Source: Prinsepia uniflora (taxonomy: Eukaryota > Streptophyta > Magnoliopsida > Rosales > Rosaceae). Taken from it: a stretch of 64,000 bases of DNA. The DNA lies in assembly GCA_032719365.1 (NCBI GenBank), contig CM064872.1, positions 72,356,752 through 72,420,751 of the forward strand, written 5' to 3'. The position numbers and the translations under genes are program-made. Positions 19,836 through 31,197 of this stretch are shown here, in pieces (within the stretch, counting starts at the first letter, position 1; every line of letters begins with the position of its first letter). The notes under the pieces are model-generated. The model had not been told where the DNA came from and ran no database searches. It saw nothing but the letters and a program-made list of their open reading frames with translations.

Positions 19836-22800
19836 ATGCCTCCGCGACACGAACCCCCTCCACGACCTAATGGCGATGCCGAGAGCGCTTCGATCGAGCG
19901 AGCCCAGCGTCTTGGGGCCACGGTGTTCAGTGGTGGAGCGGATCCCGAGGATGCTCACCGTTGGATTTCTCGGATTGAGCGGATTTTTACTGTGATGCAC
20001 TGTCCTCTTGAGGAGCGTGTGGTGTTGGCTACATTTCTACTTGATGGATCTGCTTATGAGTGGTGGTATACTCTGGAGTTGTCGGGTTGGGATGCCCGTA
20101 CAGTGACTTGGGAGACCTTTCGTGAACGGTTTCTGGATCAGTATTATCCCCGTTCATTCCGTGATGCTAGGGAGACCGATTTTCTGCAGCTCCAGCAGGA
20201 GAGCATATCCGTAGCTGAGTATGAACAGAAATTTCAGATGCTAGCTCGTTTTGCTCCTACCTTTGTATCTACTGAGGCTGAGAAATGCCGTAGGTTCGAG
20301 CTTGGTCTACGGGGTGAGATACGGGCCATTGTGACGGCCGGAGCTTTTGCTACTCTCAGGGAGTTGTCTGATGCCGCGGTGCGGGTTGAGGCTAGTCTCC
20401 CGACACGTCCACAGTATTCTGGTGGTGGACAACGTCGCGAGCGTTCATATTCTGGATCGTATGGTCAGGGAGCCTCGAAGAAGGGACGTTATGGTGGAGC
20501 CTCATCTGCAGGCAATGATCGTTATGGCAGGCCTGGTAACTATCAGGGTTCCGGATTCCGAGCGCCTAGGGCGCAGACTGCTCCGCAGGCGAGCGCGACT
20601 TCTGTTGCTTCCACGGGATGGCAGGGTGGTGGTTTTGTTCGAGATGCTTCCAGTGTCATCTGTTTCTTCTGTGGCGAGCGGGGCCACTACCGGAGGGATT
20701 GTCCATCTTTGCCACAGGGTGGTGGCGCAGGTCGGGGTGAAGCAGAGCAGGGACGGAGCACAGCTGTAGTTTCTGGGACTGGGAGCACTCGAGGAGGTGG
20801 TACCGGAGCGGCTAATGGACAGAGGGGCCGGGGCCGTGGGCGAGCAGCTGGACCACAGGCCCGAGTTTTTGCTGTTACGCAGCAGGAGGCCAGGGCAGCG
20901 CCTGGTGTTGTGACAGGTACACTCACGATCTTTGGACATGATGTTTGTGCTTTAATTGATCCCGGAGCTACTCATTCATTTATTTCACAGGACTGTGAGT
21001 TGTTGGCGGGTAGAGAGGTGTCCGCACTGGACTGTGACATGGGAGTGAGTACGCCCACCAGAGATGTGTTTGTGGTGAATCAAGTGTTGCGGGAGTGCCC
21101 CGTAATGGTAGGTGATGTTGGTCTGGTGGCAGATTTGATACTCTTGGACTTGCATGACTTTGATGTCATCTTGGGTATGGATTGGTTGACGCTCCATCAT
21201 GCCTCTATCGAATGCGTCGATAAGAAGGTTACCTTTCGGAGCCCGGGGTTGCCGGAAACCACTTTTCAGGGAATTCAGCGAGCAACTCCTGTCGGAGTGA
21301 TATCTGCCCTGAAGGCAAGTAAGTTGTTGAGGAAGGGGTGCCAGGGATACTTAGCCCGAGTGATGGATTCACGAGCTGCACCATTGAGGGTGGAGGATAT
21401 ACCGATTGTACGGGAGTTCCCGGATGTCTTTCCGGAGGATCTACCGGGATTGCCACCGCATCGAGATGTTGAGTTCACTATTGATCTGGTTCCAGGTACG
21501 CAACCTATTTCTCAGACTCCGTATCGTATGGCGCCAGCCGAGTTGAAAGAACTGAAGGCGCAGTTACAAGAATTACTTGAGATGGGATTTATTCGACCGA
21601 GCGTATCCCCCTGGGGAGCCCCGGTGTTGTTTGTGAAGAAAAAGGATGGGAGTATGAGACTCTGCATCGATTACAAGCAACTGAATAAAGTAACAGTCAG
21701 GAACAAATACCCGTTGTCTCGGATCGATGATTTGTTCGATCAGCTGCGAGGAGCGCAATACTTCTCCAAAATTGATCTACGTTCTGGGTATCATCAATTG
21801 CGGGTTAAGGATGAGGATGTACCCAAGACAGCCTTTAGGACCCGTTATGGTCATTATGAGTTCCTTGTGCTGCCGTTTGGCTTGACCAACGCACCCGCAG
21901 CGTTTATGGATTTGATGAACCGAGTGTTGCAGCCTTACTTGGATCACTTTGTCATCGTGTTCATCGACGATATCCTGGTCTACTCGAGGAGTGCGGAAGC
22001 GGACGAGGAGCACTTAAGGATGGTGCTAGGTACCTTGAGGGAAAACCAGTTGTACGCGAAGCTCAGCAAATGTCAGTTTTGGTTGACGAGCGTGAGTTTC
22101 TTGGGGCATGTGATCTCAACGGACGGGATCAGTGTGGATTCTCAGAAAATTGAGGCAGTGGCGAAGTGGGAACAACCGAGGACCGTCACTGAAGTCAGAA
22201 GTTTCTTGGGTTTGGCTGGTTACTACAGGAGGTTTGTAGAGGGTTTCTCTACCATTGCTGCCCCGTTGACGCGACTGACGCGGAAGGGAGTCAAGTTTGA
22301 GCGGGATGACGATTGCGAGCGTAGTTTTCGGGAGCTAAAGGAAAGGTTGACATCTGCTCCTATACTGACCCTTCCAGACGACAGTGGGGAATTTGAGGTG
22401 TACAGTGATGCATCCTTACAGGGTTTGGGATGTGTACTAATGCAGCATGGGAAAGTGATCGCCTATGCTTCGCGCCAGTTGAAACCGCATAAGCGCAATT
22501 ACCCTACGCACGATTTGGAGTTAGCTGCTGTTGTGCATGCATTGAAGATTTGGAGACATCACCTGTATGGTGCGACTTGCAGAATGTTCACGGATCACAA
22601 AAGCCTGAAGTACTTGTTCACTCAGAAGGAGTTAAATGTGAGGCAGCGACGGTGGCTAGAGCTAATTAAGGATTATGATTGCACGATTGAGTACCACCCG
22701 GGAAAAGCCAATGTGGTGGCTGATGCTCTAAGCCGGAAGTCATCGCATTCTGTAGCACATCTACGGACGGTTCATTTACCACTTTTAGTTGAACTCCGTA

Positions 22801-24296
22801 AGAATAGCATTGATTTGGGTTTGGATGGCCAAGGTGTCTTGCTGGCTAATTTTCATGTGAGACCACTTCTGGTCGATCGGATCGTTGAGGCTCAATCTCA
22901 AGATCCTGTCTCATGTGTACTTCGGATTGAAGTGGAAGCCGGTGAACGGCTAGATTTTACAGTTAGGGAGGATGGAGCTTTGCTAAAAGAAGGACGGTTG
23001 TGTGTGCCAGGCGTGGAGGCACTGAAGAAGGAGATCTTGGACGAAGCTCATAGTTCGGCCTACGCGATGCATCCTGGTGGGACCAAGATGTATCCTACCT
23101 TGCGAGAGCACTACTGGTGGCCGGGGATGAAATGGGAGATTGCCGAGTTTGTCAGCAGGTGTCTGATTTGCCAGCAAGTGAAGGCTGAGAGACAACGACC
23201 TTATGGAGCCTTGCAACCACTACCTATTCCAGAATGGAAATGGGATCACTTGACGATGGATTTTGTGTTTGGACTTCCTAGGACACCCAGGGGTCACGAT
23301 GGAGTTTGGGTGATTGTGGACAGGCTTACGAAATCAGCTCACTTCTTGCCAGTGTGAGAGAACTTCAGGATGACACAGTTGGCCCAGTTGTTTATTGACG
23401 AGATCATCTGTTTGCACGGTACTCCAGAATCAATAGTTTCTGACTGAGACCCAAGATTTACTTCTCGATTTTGGCAGAGTCTGCAGGAAGCATTTGGGAC
23501 GAAACTTCGTTTCAGTACTGCATTTCATCCTCAGACTGACGGCCAGTCTGAGCGGACCATCCAGACATTGGAGGATATGATGCGAGCTTGCGTTTTGCAA
23601 TTTCAGGACACTTGGGAGTCACATCTAGCCTTGATGGAATTTGCCTACAACAACAGCTATCAGGCGAGCATTGGGATGGCTCCGTACGAAGCCTTGTACG
23701 GACGGCAGTGCAGAACTCCATTGTGTTGGACGGACGTGGGTGAAAGGAAGCTGACTAAATCCGAATTGGTGGAACTGACGACCGAGAAGGTCAAACTCAT
23801 CAGGGATCGGCTCAAGGCAGCCCAGGACAGACAAAAGAGCTATGTGGACCATCGGATTCGGGATCTAGAGTTTGCGGTCGGAGATCGGGTATTTCTGAAA
23901 TTGTCCCCTTGGAAGGGTGTAGTGAGATTCGGCAGGCGAGGAAAGTTGAGCCCTCGTTACATTGGACCATATGAGATTACCGAGAGGATTGGCCCGGTGG
24001 CCTACCAGCTGGCACTACCGCCAGAGCTTTCGAGGGTCCACGATGTTTTCCATGTGTCGATGTTGCGGAAATATGTGTTTGACGCATCTCATGTACTGGA
24101 GGAACAACCCATTGAACTTCGTGATGATTTGAGCTTCGAGGAACAGCCGGTACAGATTTTGGATCGAAAAGATAAAGTGCTACGTCGGAAGACCGTTCCT
24201 CTGGTAAAGGTTCTCTGGAGGAACCAGAATGTGGAGGAAGCCACATGGGAACCCGAGGCGCAGATGCGAGAACAGTTCCCCTACTTGTTTCCTTGA
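19836..24296 (+). pseudogene. gag-pol polyprotein of element B, two in-frame stops
   Basis: Chosen start is the ATG at 19836 (MPPRHEPPPRPNGD), as in gags of A and L. In order: gag core (ERAQRLGATVFSGGADPEDA), CCHC knuckle (C-x2-C-x4-H-x4-C at about 20662-20703), protease (IDPGATHSFIS), RT (PFGLTNAPAAFM, FIDDILVYS), RNase H (SDASLQGLGCVLMQ), integrase zinc region and DDE core, and a chromodomain-like tail (VEEATWEPEAQMREQFP). About 1,487 codons from this start. TGA stops at 23355-23357 and 23445-23447 lie in integrase between the first Asp and the Glu. The second replaces an Arg conserved in element F, and both fit CGA to TGA change at methylated CpG. Otherwise the frame is intact. Confidence 0.92.
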
Positions 24297-24329
24297 AATT
24301 TCGGGACGAAATTTCTTAAGGGGGGGAGA
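24295..24329 (+). other. Stop-codon palindrome and polypurine tract of B
   Basis: Arms GAAATTTCG and CGAAATTTC around GGA (24295-24315) begin at the pol TGA; AAGGGGGGGAGA follows as plus-strand primer site, one base before the LTR copy at 24331. The same arrangement occurs in F at 4972-5007 (complement). Confidence 0.85.
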
Positions 24330-24330
24330 T

Positions 24331-24614
24331 TGTAACGCCCCGGACGTTCTGGAAATGTAATATTATAAATATTGAATAAAATGACGTTTTTACCCCTGTG
24401 TTTGTGTGGTCGATTTGTTGACTTTTTTATTTGGAGGTCGAACGGACGTTGAGTGATGACCGTGACATCCCGAACTACGTCACGGTCATCACTCAACGTC
24501 CGTTCGACCTCCAAATCAAAAAGTCAACAAATCGACCACACAAACACAGGGGTAAAAACGTCATTTTATTCAATATTTATAATATTACATTTCCAGAACG
24601 TCCGGGGCGTTACA
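24331..24614. repeat. 284-bp near-perfect palindrome replacing the 3' LTR of B
   Basis: Left arm 24331-24466 and right arm 24479-24614, 136 bp each, pair with one mismatch (T at about 24428 against the G kept in the right arm and in the 5' LTR). The 12-nt spacer ATCCCGAACTAC is the reverse complement of LTR positions 137-148. The switch point is the GTGAC/GTCAC inverted repeat in U3. R and U5 are absent. Confidence 0.95.
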
Positions 24615-25573
24615 CACTATGCCAGTGATTGCCCGCAGTTGTCCAAGAACAAGTACGCTTGGGGCTCTAGTGTGGTGCAGAGCACGGCTTCCCACACTAA
24701 TGGAGGGCGCGGTCAGGGAAGTGACCGTGGTGCTGGGCGTGGCGCGCGCGGGCGCGGACGGAACGGAGGGCCGAGGGCCCAAGTGTTTGCAATGACCCAG
24801 CAGCAGGCGAGGACTGCCCCAGGCGTGGTCACATGTACACTACATATCTTAAACCTTCTTGTACGTGTATTGATGGATGCGGGGGCTACACATTCTTTTA
24901 TTTCGAAGAGTTGTGCTGGTATGCTTGATTGTGTGGTATCAGCTTTAGATTGCGAAATGGGTGTTGGCACCCCAATGGGCATCGTGTACCTTGTGAATCA
25001 GGTGATTCGGAGGTGCCCGGTAAGAATTGAGGATGTGGATTTACCAGCAGACTTAATTATTCTAGATATACACGATTTCGATATAATCCTAGGGATGGAT
25101 TGGCTATCGGAGCATGGATCGCTCATCGACTGTTGTAGCAAGCAAGTGATTCTGCGGAGCCCGGGTTTGCCGGAGGTTATCTTTCAGGGGGAACGTGGTG
25201 GTTCGCCTCCTGAAGTGATTTCGTCACTTACTGCTACCAAACTTCTACGGAAGGGATGCCAGGGTTATCTGGCGCAGGTTGTGTCGGAACAGGTTGATAC
25301 TCCGGGTATCGACGAGATACCGGTGGTATGTGAGTTTCCGGATGTATTCCCGGAAGACTTACCTGGATTACCGCCATCGCGGGAGATCGAGTTTACTATT
25401 AAACTACTCCCTGGTACCCGACCTATATCCCAGGCACCATACCGGATGGCGCCGGCCGAGTTACGAGAACTCAAGACTCAATTGCAGGAGTTGGTGGATT
25501 TGGGATATGTCCGACCGAGTACTTCACAGTGGGGAGCACCGGTGTTGTTCGTAAAGAAGAAGGAGGGAAGTTT
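24615..25573 (+). pseudogene. Element A: gag end, protease, start of RT
   Basis: Resumes gag of A after B: the second half of the zinc knuckle and a Gly/Arg-rich stretch, then a protease region starting near AQVFAMTQQQARTAPGVV with the DAGATHSFISKSC active site, then the RT entry ELPGTRP-type linker (EFTIKLLPGTRPISQAPYR) and WGAPVLFVKKKEGSL. At about 25574-25582 it jumps into Tat-like gag of C2 at a short shared CTGTG stretch. The rest of pol and the 3' LTR are lost. Confidence 0.88.
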
Positions 25574-27364
25574 AAACCTGTGGGGGATCATGACTCATCG
25601 GTAATAATCTATGTGTTTTACCGGGTCGGAGGCTCCTTTGAATGGAGTGAAGTTTGGCGTTGCGAACTTCTGGGGGAATGGATCCTCCTCAATATCCCTT
25701 ATAAAGGGCGTAGAGAGCCGTATCTGGCGACTTAGATCGTCCTCTAGATCGCCACCTTGTTGAGCACGAAGGTGCATGTCCAGCATTTTTTGAACATCAT
25801 TAGCCCGCACCGCTCCTCGCTGAGGTGATGAGTCCCTTCGTGCTAATCGTCGAGAACCTCTTTGAGCTTCTCCCCTTGATCTCTGGGATCGTGCAGGGGA
25901 GTAGGCTTCATCCTCCCCTTTACTGTCGTGGGCAGATTGTTTTGGATCTTTGTATAGAGCTCGAACTCTGACTGAAGTTGAACTTGTTTGCTTAACCCTT
26001 TAACTTGCTGCTCCAAGTTTTCCTGGGGAGTTTGGTAACGACTTCTCCCTGAGATGTCATGACACCCGTCCAGAAAGTCCCTTAGGACCATGTTTGTTGT
26101 GGGTTGATCATGTCGTGATGTATTTCCCATCGATCTCTCGTTTTCTTGTTGTAAATCCAAAGTTCCTTCCCCTAGCGCGGGTACTTGGTTAGCTGGAGAG
26201 GGGAACGCTTCAAAACTGAAGGTTGGCCTCCCTGCAAGTGTCTCCATGGGTGATTCTATGGACACACGCCTGGGTTGAGTTGGCCGCTTCTCCGGAGTTT
26301 CAATGCGAGCCTCATTCCTTGTCTGAGCCGTTGAGGCAGAAACACCTTCTCCAGTTGATCGAACGGATCGATGAACCTTAGCCATGTCGAATCGAAGAAT
26401 TTTGAATTTGGAAAGCTGTTGATGGATAATTTGAACAACGTTCAGGATCTTCGAACAATGTCGATGAACGACGAACGAAGGGAGATGAACGATGAACAAT
26501 GTTCAAAATCTTCGAACAATCTCGATGAACGACAAACGAAGAAAGATGAACGATGAATGAATTCTTGATGAGTGATGAACAACGTTCAAAATCTTCGAAC
26601 AATGTCGATGAACGACGAACGAAGAAAGATGAACGATGAACAAATTCTTGATGAGCGATGAACAACGTTCAAAATCTTCGAACAATGTCGATGAACGACG
26701 AACGAAGAAAGATGAACGATGAACAAAGTAGAGAGCTTCTTCTGAGTATATCTCAATAGCTCTCAATGAAAGCACCAATTGTTGAATCAAAGATTGAACT
26801 CGTCGCGAAAAGTCCTCACAATTCTTGCAAACAACAAACAATTAGCTATCGTTGTCTCGATCTATTTACTCGGGGGGTTGTTCGACTAAGAACACTCCGA
26901 TGCCTAAGTTAGCTTTGAGAGAGGAAAGGGATATACTTCAAAACGAAGAATCAACGTACCTTGGAAATGAAATGTGCCTTGCTATTTATAGGAAAATCTT
27001 GGGAGCCTTGGAGCGTTCTGATTGGTCGGTTGAATATTTAATTAGTAAATAATATATTATTATTAAATATATTATTTAATAATTGTAATGATGGCTCATC
27101 ATGATAGTAATGATATTTATTGTATTTTAATATTAATATTAATTATCCATTATTAAGAATAACGATAATTAACTCTCGGGGAGAATACCAATATTACGGA
27201 GACTTTAACCCGATCAAATAACGTATTTAACTGGTAAATTGATTATTTAATGTGCAGGTGTTTTTCAAATGATCAGCATTATTTGCCAAGGGCAATTTGG
27301 TCATTTTTGGGAATTACGGGACACGTGGCAGCTCCATAATTTTTGGATGATTTTGGGTTCCACA
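25574..27364 (-). mobile_element. Tat-like element C2: LTR, leader and partial gag
   Basis: Minus-sense, order: LTR 27364-26780 (TGTGGAACCC ... TTGATTCAACA), PBS 26777-26760, leader repeats 26730-26425, gag from ATG 26385 to the junction near 25574. Gag has the same frame change and the same TAG (25843) as C1. The LTR is uninterrupted at the position where C1 carries element A. The AT-rich middle of the LTR (27050-27290) has no counterpart in D, so C2 and D are different subfamilies. Confidence 0.78.
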
Positions 27365-27631
27365 CCCATACACCTTTTAATGTTTTTTGCGTTTTCACAA
27401 ATTTTTTTTAAAAATATTTTAAATGTAATATAAGTTATATAACAAGTGAGATGTTTTTATTGTTATTTTGATACGTTATATTTTTAATTCTAAAAATAAT
27501 ATTGCAAAGGTCAATTTTGTCAATTTTTAATTCGATGTGAATCTTTAATTGATAATCACGTAACAAATAAGTTTACGTGTAATGTTTTTTAAACCTAAGA
27601 AGGTGTTGTGTAAGGTCTAAAATATAAGTAA
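27365..27631. other. AT-rich spacer
   Basis: No gene or repeat recognised; strongly AT-rich with scattered homopolymers. Confidence 0.5.
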
Positions 27632-28100
27632 GGCTACGTTTGGTACACCGTATAAAGGATTGGATAGAATAATATAGTACAAAATTAGTGTTTGGTACAA
27701 CTCGTATTAATTAGTCACCGTATAAGTTAATACATATGCGTGCTTTTATACGGTCCAGACACACTAAATAATACCCTCGAAATTGTCCGTATTAAATAGT
27801 CGAATTACTAGCAATGAAATGTGTAATAATAACAAATAAAATAATAATTCATTCTAATTTAATAAATAGTAATAATAATATATAAATAAATATTTATTAT
27901 TAATAATATGATATACATAATTAATATTTATGATATAAATGTTTCATCACCTATTATAATATAATCCAACCAATATATTATAGTCGGTGTTTTAATACGG
28001 TAGAACACCAAATGCCCGACTAAATAGTCAGTCTATCCGGTGGATAGATTAGTCTATCCGACTGAAATAGTCAGTACAATACGGTGTACCAAACGAAGTC
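27632..28100. mobile_element. Tourist-like MITE (PIF/Harbinger type)
   Basis: 469-bp AT-rich element with 22-bp terminal inverted repeats sharing CGTTTGGTACACCGTAT, two mismatches between ends (GGCTA... against GACTT...). Flanked by 3-bp direct repeats TAA (27629-27631 and 28101-28103), the target preference of PIF/Harbinger elements. No coding capacity. Internal subterminal repeats (TTAGTCGG and CTATCCG types near 28010-28070) are present. Confidence 0.85.
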
Positions 28101-31100
28101 TAAGTGTTCATAAAAACACAAATATCTCGGTGTATGTGTGTGTAAATAACCCTATTAAATATAGGCTTTGTATTAGTTGGCTCGTACTTTAGTATTATGC
28201 ACGAGTTCTTGATAATTTACAAATTTACACGTTATTGGGCCATAGTTTTTTTGTTATTGTCAAATATTGAAGAATGGGTTATACATACATAAGAACAATA
28301 TTAGTTTATTATGAGTTGAAAATGGCGGTGTGATGTAGAAGTTTAAACTTAAGCTGTAGTTACTCTCATCACATGTGTGAGGACCTGAAGATCTGTGTCA
28401 CGTGTGAAACTATTAGTAGCGAGAGCACAATGAGCCCACGTACCGGACAAGTCTACACCAATCCGAAGGTAGCCCTACACAGTCGATCTCCGATTCTCCA
28501 TGCTGGGAGCAAGTCATGTAACGGCTCCTTGAAGAGTCCAATCCAATCCTGCACAAATCCAATCCAAAAGTATATATCCCAACTCCAAATACTTTAGTTG
28601 CGTTGCGCCTTTCTTATCCTCAGTCCTGCACGTACCTTGCAAAATCCATCATGACTTGGTTTTACTAATCCCTCGACACTCTAATTGTAATCGGCCATAT
28701 ACACCATGTGAAATGCCTTTCCCTAACGCCCGAACTAGGCATCCATCATCACTGCTTCAAAATCCTTTCATAACCTCACAAGCCACCACCAACTGAGGTA
28801 TGGAAAGTTATCGCACCCGGACTTATAATTAAATCTATAAATTAATGCACTCATATTTTTAATTCGAAATTAAAAAAAAAAATAGCCGATACGATATGTA
28901 TTTAATATGGTGCATACCATATTCGATATCTTAAACTTGTATTTCTTATTGACATATTTCATTTCAGTGTTCTAAATCGTTCATTTTTACAACTTTCAGC
29001 TTAAATACAAAACCAATCAAATTGAAAAGCGGCAAGAGAACTGCAAATATTGTAGAGAGGCCGGGGGAACGAAAAAGTTGAAAGTTGTTGAGGAATAAAA
29101 GATATGAACATAATAACAAAATGTGTCTGAAAATGGAGGGCACGTACGTAGGCAGCTCCGAAAAATGCCGACAAACTAAATTTTCTGATATGTAAAATCA
29201 ATGTCCCGGTGGAGCAAAGCACATCTGTGTTGCCAATCCTTGAAGCGCGCAGTAGCAATTTGTAGAGCAGCCCCACCGGCGATCCACCATATATATATAT
29301 ATCCAGCCTGGACCTGCGGGCAGGTTGCAGGATCATTTATTCATTTGCTTATTCATCAATCATAACCCATCAAATATGTGTCCCCGCCCAGCATCCTGTC
29401 ACTTACCTAATTTAATTCCCAATTTTATTTATTTCAATATATATATATATATATATATATATCATTAATTTGTACATATATAATGCACATGAATTCTCTC
29501 TAGTTTGGAATTCAAAATAAGAAAGCAAATAACAGAATGACAAAATTGCTGCTCTATTTTGGAATTCTTTAATTTGCTTTCCCACTTCTATGTCTAATCT
29601 TCTCACTTTATTTATTATTATGTTTTCTTATTGTGATGATAGTCAATTAATTAGGCTAGGGTTCTAGTTAACTTAGGGATTTTAGTTATTAATTTTCATT
29701 ACTTTTTTACGTTTTTTTCTTCTTTCTTTTTTATGTTATTTAATTATTAGCGAGTCCTAATATCGGTGTTAGAAGAACTGGATTGCTGACCCGACTTTGT
29801 AATCTTGACACCCCATCCAAACATACCTTAAATCAACTAGGAATCCAACATAATTGGCTATCGGCTCGAACTTGATCCTTGAGTATATTCTTACATCATA
29901 AAGTATCACTCCACTTTATAAAGAGGGCTATATACTCATACCAAGTCATCTACTCAGTGAACCATTTGGAATCAACTGATAAGAGTTACAATATTCCCTA
30001 AATTAGTTAGGAATCTAACCTAATTGGCTGGCACAAACGTCCTTGAAGATATTTCGGCCTTTATCATAAAGTATCGCTCTTCACTTTATTAAATAAAGAA
30101 CAATAAGAGATTAGACTTACACTAACTGAACAATTTGGAATCAACTGATAATAGTAGCTAGAGATCTTAGTTCGCTAATAGAAAATCAAACACCAACAGT
30201 ATCAGTAACAGTTTAATTAACTAAACAGTACTGTCCAGTTGTGTACCGTATATATATATATATGTATATGTTTGCATTATACCCTTTGGAAGTTGCATCT
30301 TGAGTAGGTTATAGGGAACCATTTCTACTCGTTAACCCTTGTTTCCAAACAGCATCCCTCTCCTATGCAGTACTACTCTACCATCATTTGTTTTTCTCTG
30401 CCATTTCCCTTTCTATTTTCATGCAATTTCTGAGAAAGTGATTCCCATTCTTACTTTTACCACAAAGATAAAAAAAACAAAACAAAGGTGTGTCTCCACA
30501 AAAAAGGGAAAACTCAAAAACAAACAACACAACCAAAGTGCAATTTACCAAGCAAATGACAAACCAGTACTACATACTACTTACTAGTACTAGACCAGGT
30601 CGATACATTAGTACTAGATGAAATTAATGAGCTTTCAAAAATTAACCCCTGGTTAAAAATTGGAAGGTTCAAATTGAAAACAGCTTGAAGTAAATGAAAG
30701 GGAAGGGTAAAATCGAGTAAGACATTTCCGTTGTGCATACACGAGAATTGATGGCCACACCCACACTCTCCTCCCTCCTCTTATCTTCTCCTTTCTAAGA
30801 CCCAAACCCAAAACTATTCTTTTTATTTTTACAAATTTGCCACTATTGCTCACAATACTGTAGTAATATTCTTTTTCACTGTTCAGTGAGTAATCTCGGG
30901 TTCAATTTTGTAAGAAATGAAGTCGACCTTAGGTTTAAAATCCCTCTATTCTAATATCGTTGTATAAATTTTTGAAAAAAAAAAAACAATTAGTAGTTAT
31001 TTAAAAGTAAAATAACGAAGCAACACTTGGATGTAGTATTACAAAACATTTAACAGAAGCGATTTACAAATGTCTGTCTCCGGTGGAAGAAGCTTTTTGG

Positions 31101-31197
31101 CGTTCATCATCTTTATGAGTATATTAGGGCGGTGAGCCATGTAGATCTCTTCACTTCCTCACAATTATTATCCATTCATCAGAAACAAAGACAGAGG
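28101..31197. other. Intergenic region upstream of the ZHD gene
   Basis: AT-rich, no gene recognised. It holds TA microsatellites at 29287-29300, 29437-29462 and 30249-30262 and a diverged two-unit direct repeat (29828-30155). The last few hundred bases should contain the ZHD promoter and 5' leader, but no convincing TATA box or transcription start can be assigned. Small ORFs (28373-28597, 29001-29336, 30339-30587) lack any protein signature. Confidence 0.5.
29828..30155 (+). repeat. Two-unit direct repeat, ~170 bp each
   Basis: Units start near 29828 and 29998 and share AGGAATC[C/T]AAC and TAATTGGCT, CATAAAGTATCRCTC and TTTGGAATCAACTGATAA. Diverged and non-coding. Confidence 0.75.

Larger units (their letters stand above)
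19194..24614 (+). mobile_element. Ty3/gypsy chromovirus B with inverted right end
   Basis: Inserted into gag of A with a perfect TSD, CACTA (19189-19193 and 24615-24619). Order: 5' LTR 19194-19736, PBS 19739-19751 (TGGTATCAGAGCC), gag-pol 19836-24296 with two stops, palindrome 24295-24315, polypurine tract 24318-24329, then an abnormal 3' end, 24331-24614. That end holds only LTR positions 1-136 followed by the reverse complement of LTR positions 1-153, overlapping at GTGAC. Both outer ends are therefore the same U3 tip (TGTAACG.../...CGTTACA). Confidence 0.93.

Noticed and set aside
19189..24619. CACTA TSD read as the start of a CACTA (En/Spm) DNA transposon
   Set aside because: CACTA is the 5-bp host duplication from gag of A; the inserted element is an LTR retrotransposon with PBS, gag-pol and polypurine tract.
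28373..28597. 74-residue frame in the ZHD upstream region
   Set aside because: No motif or repeat support; isolated.
31132..31197. Upstream extension of the ZHD protein
   Set aside because: Requires a GTG start; the first in-frame ATG is 31198 and the protein from there fits the family.
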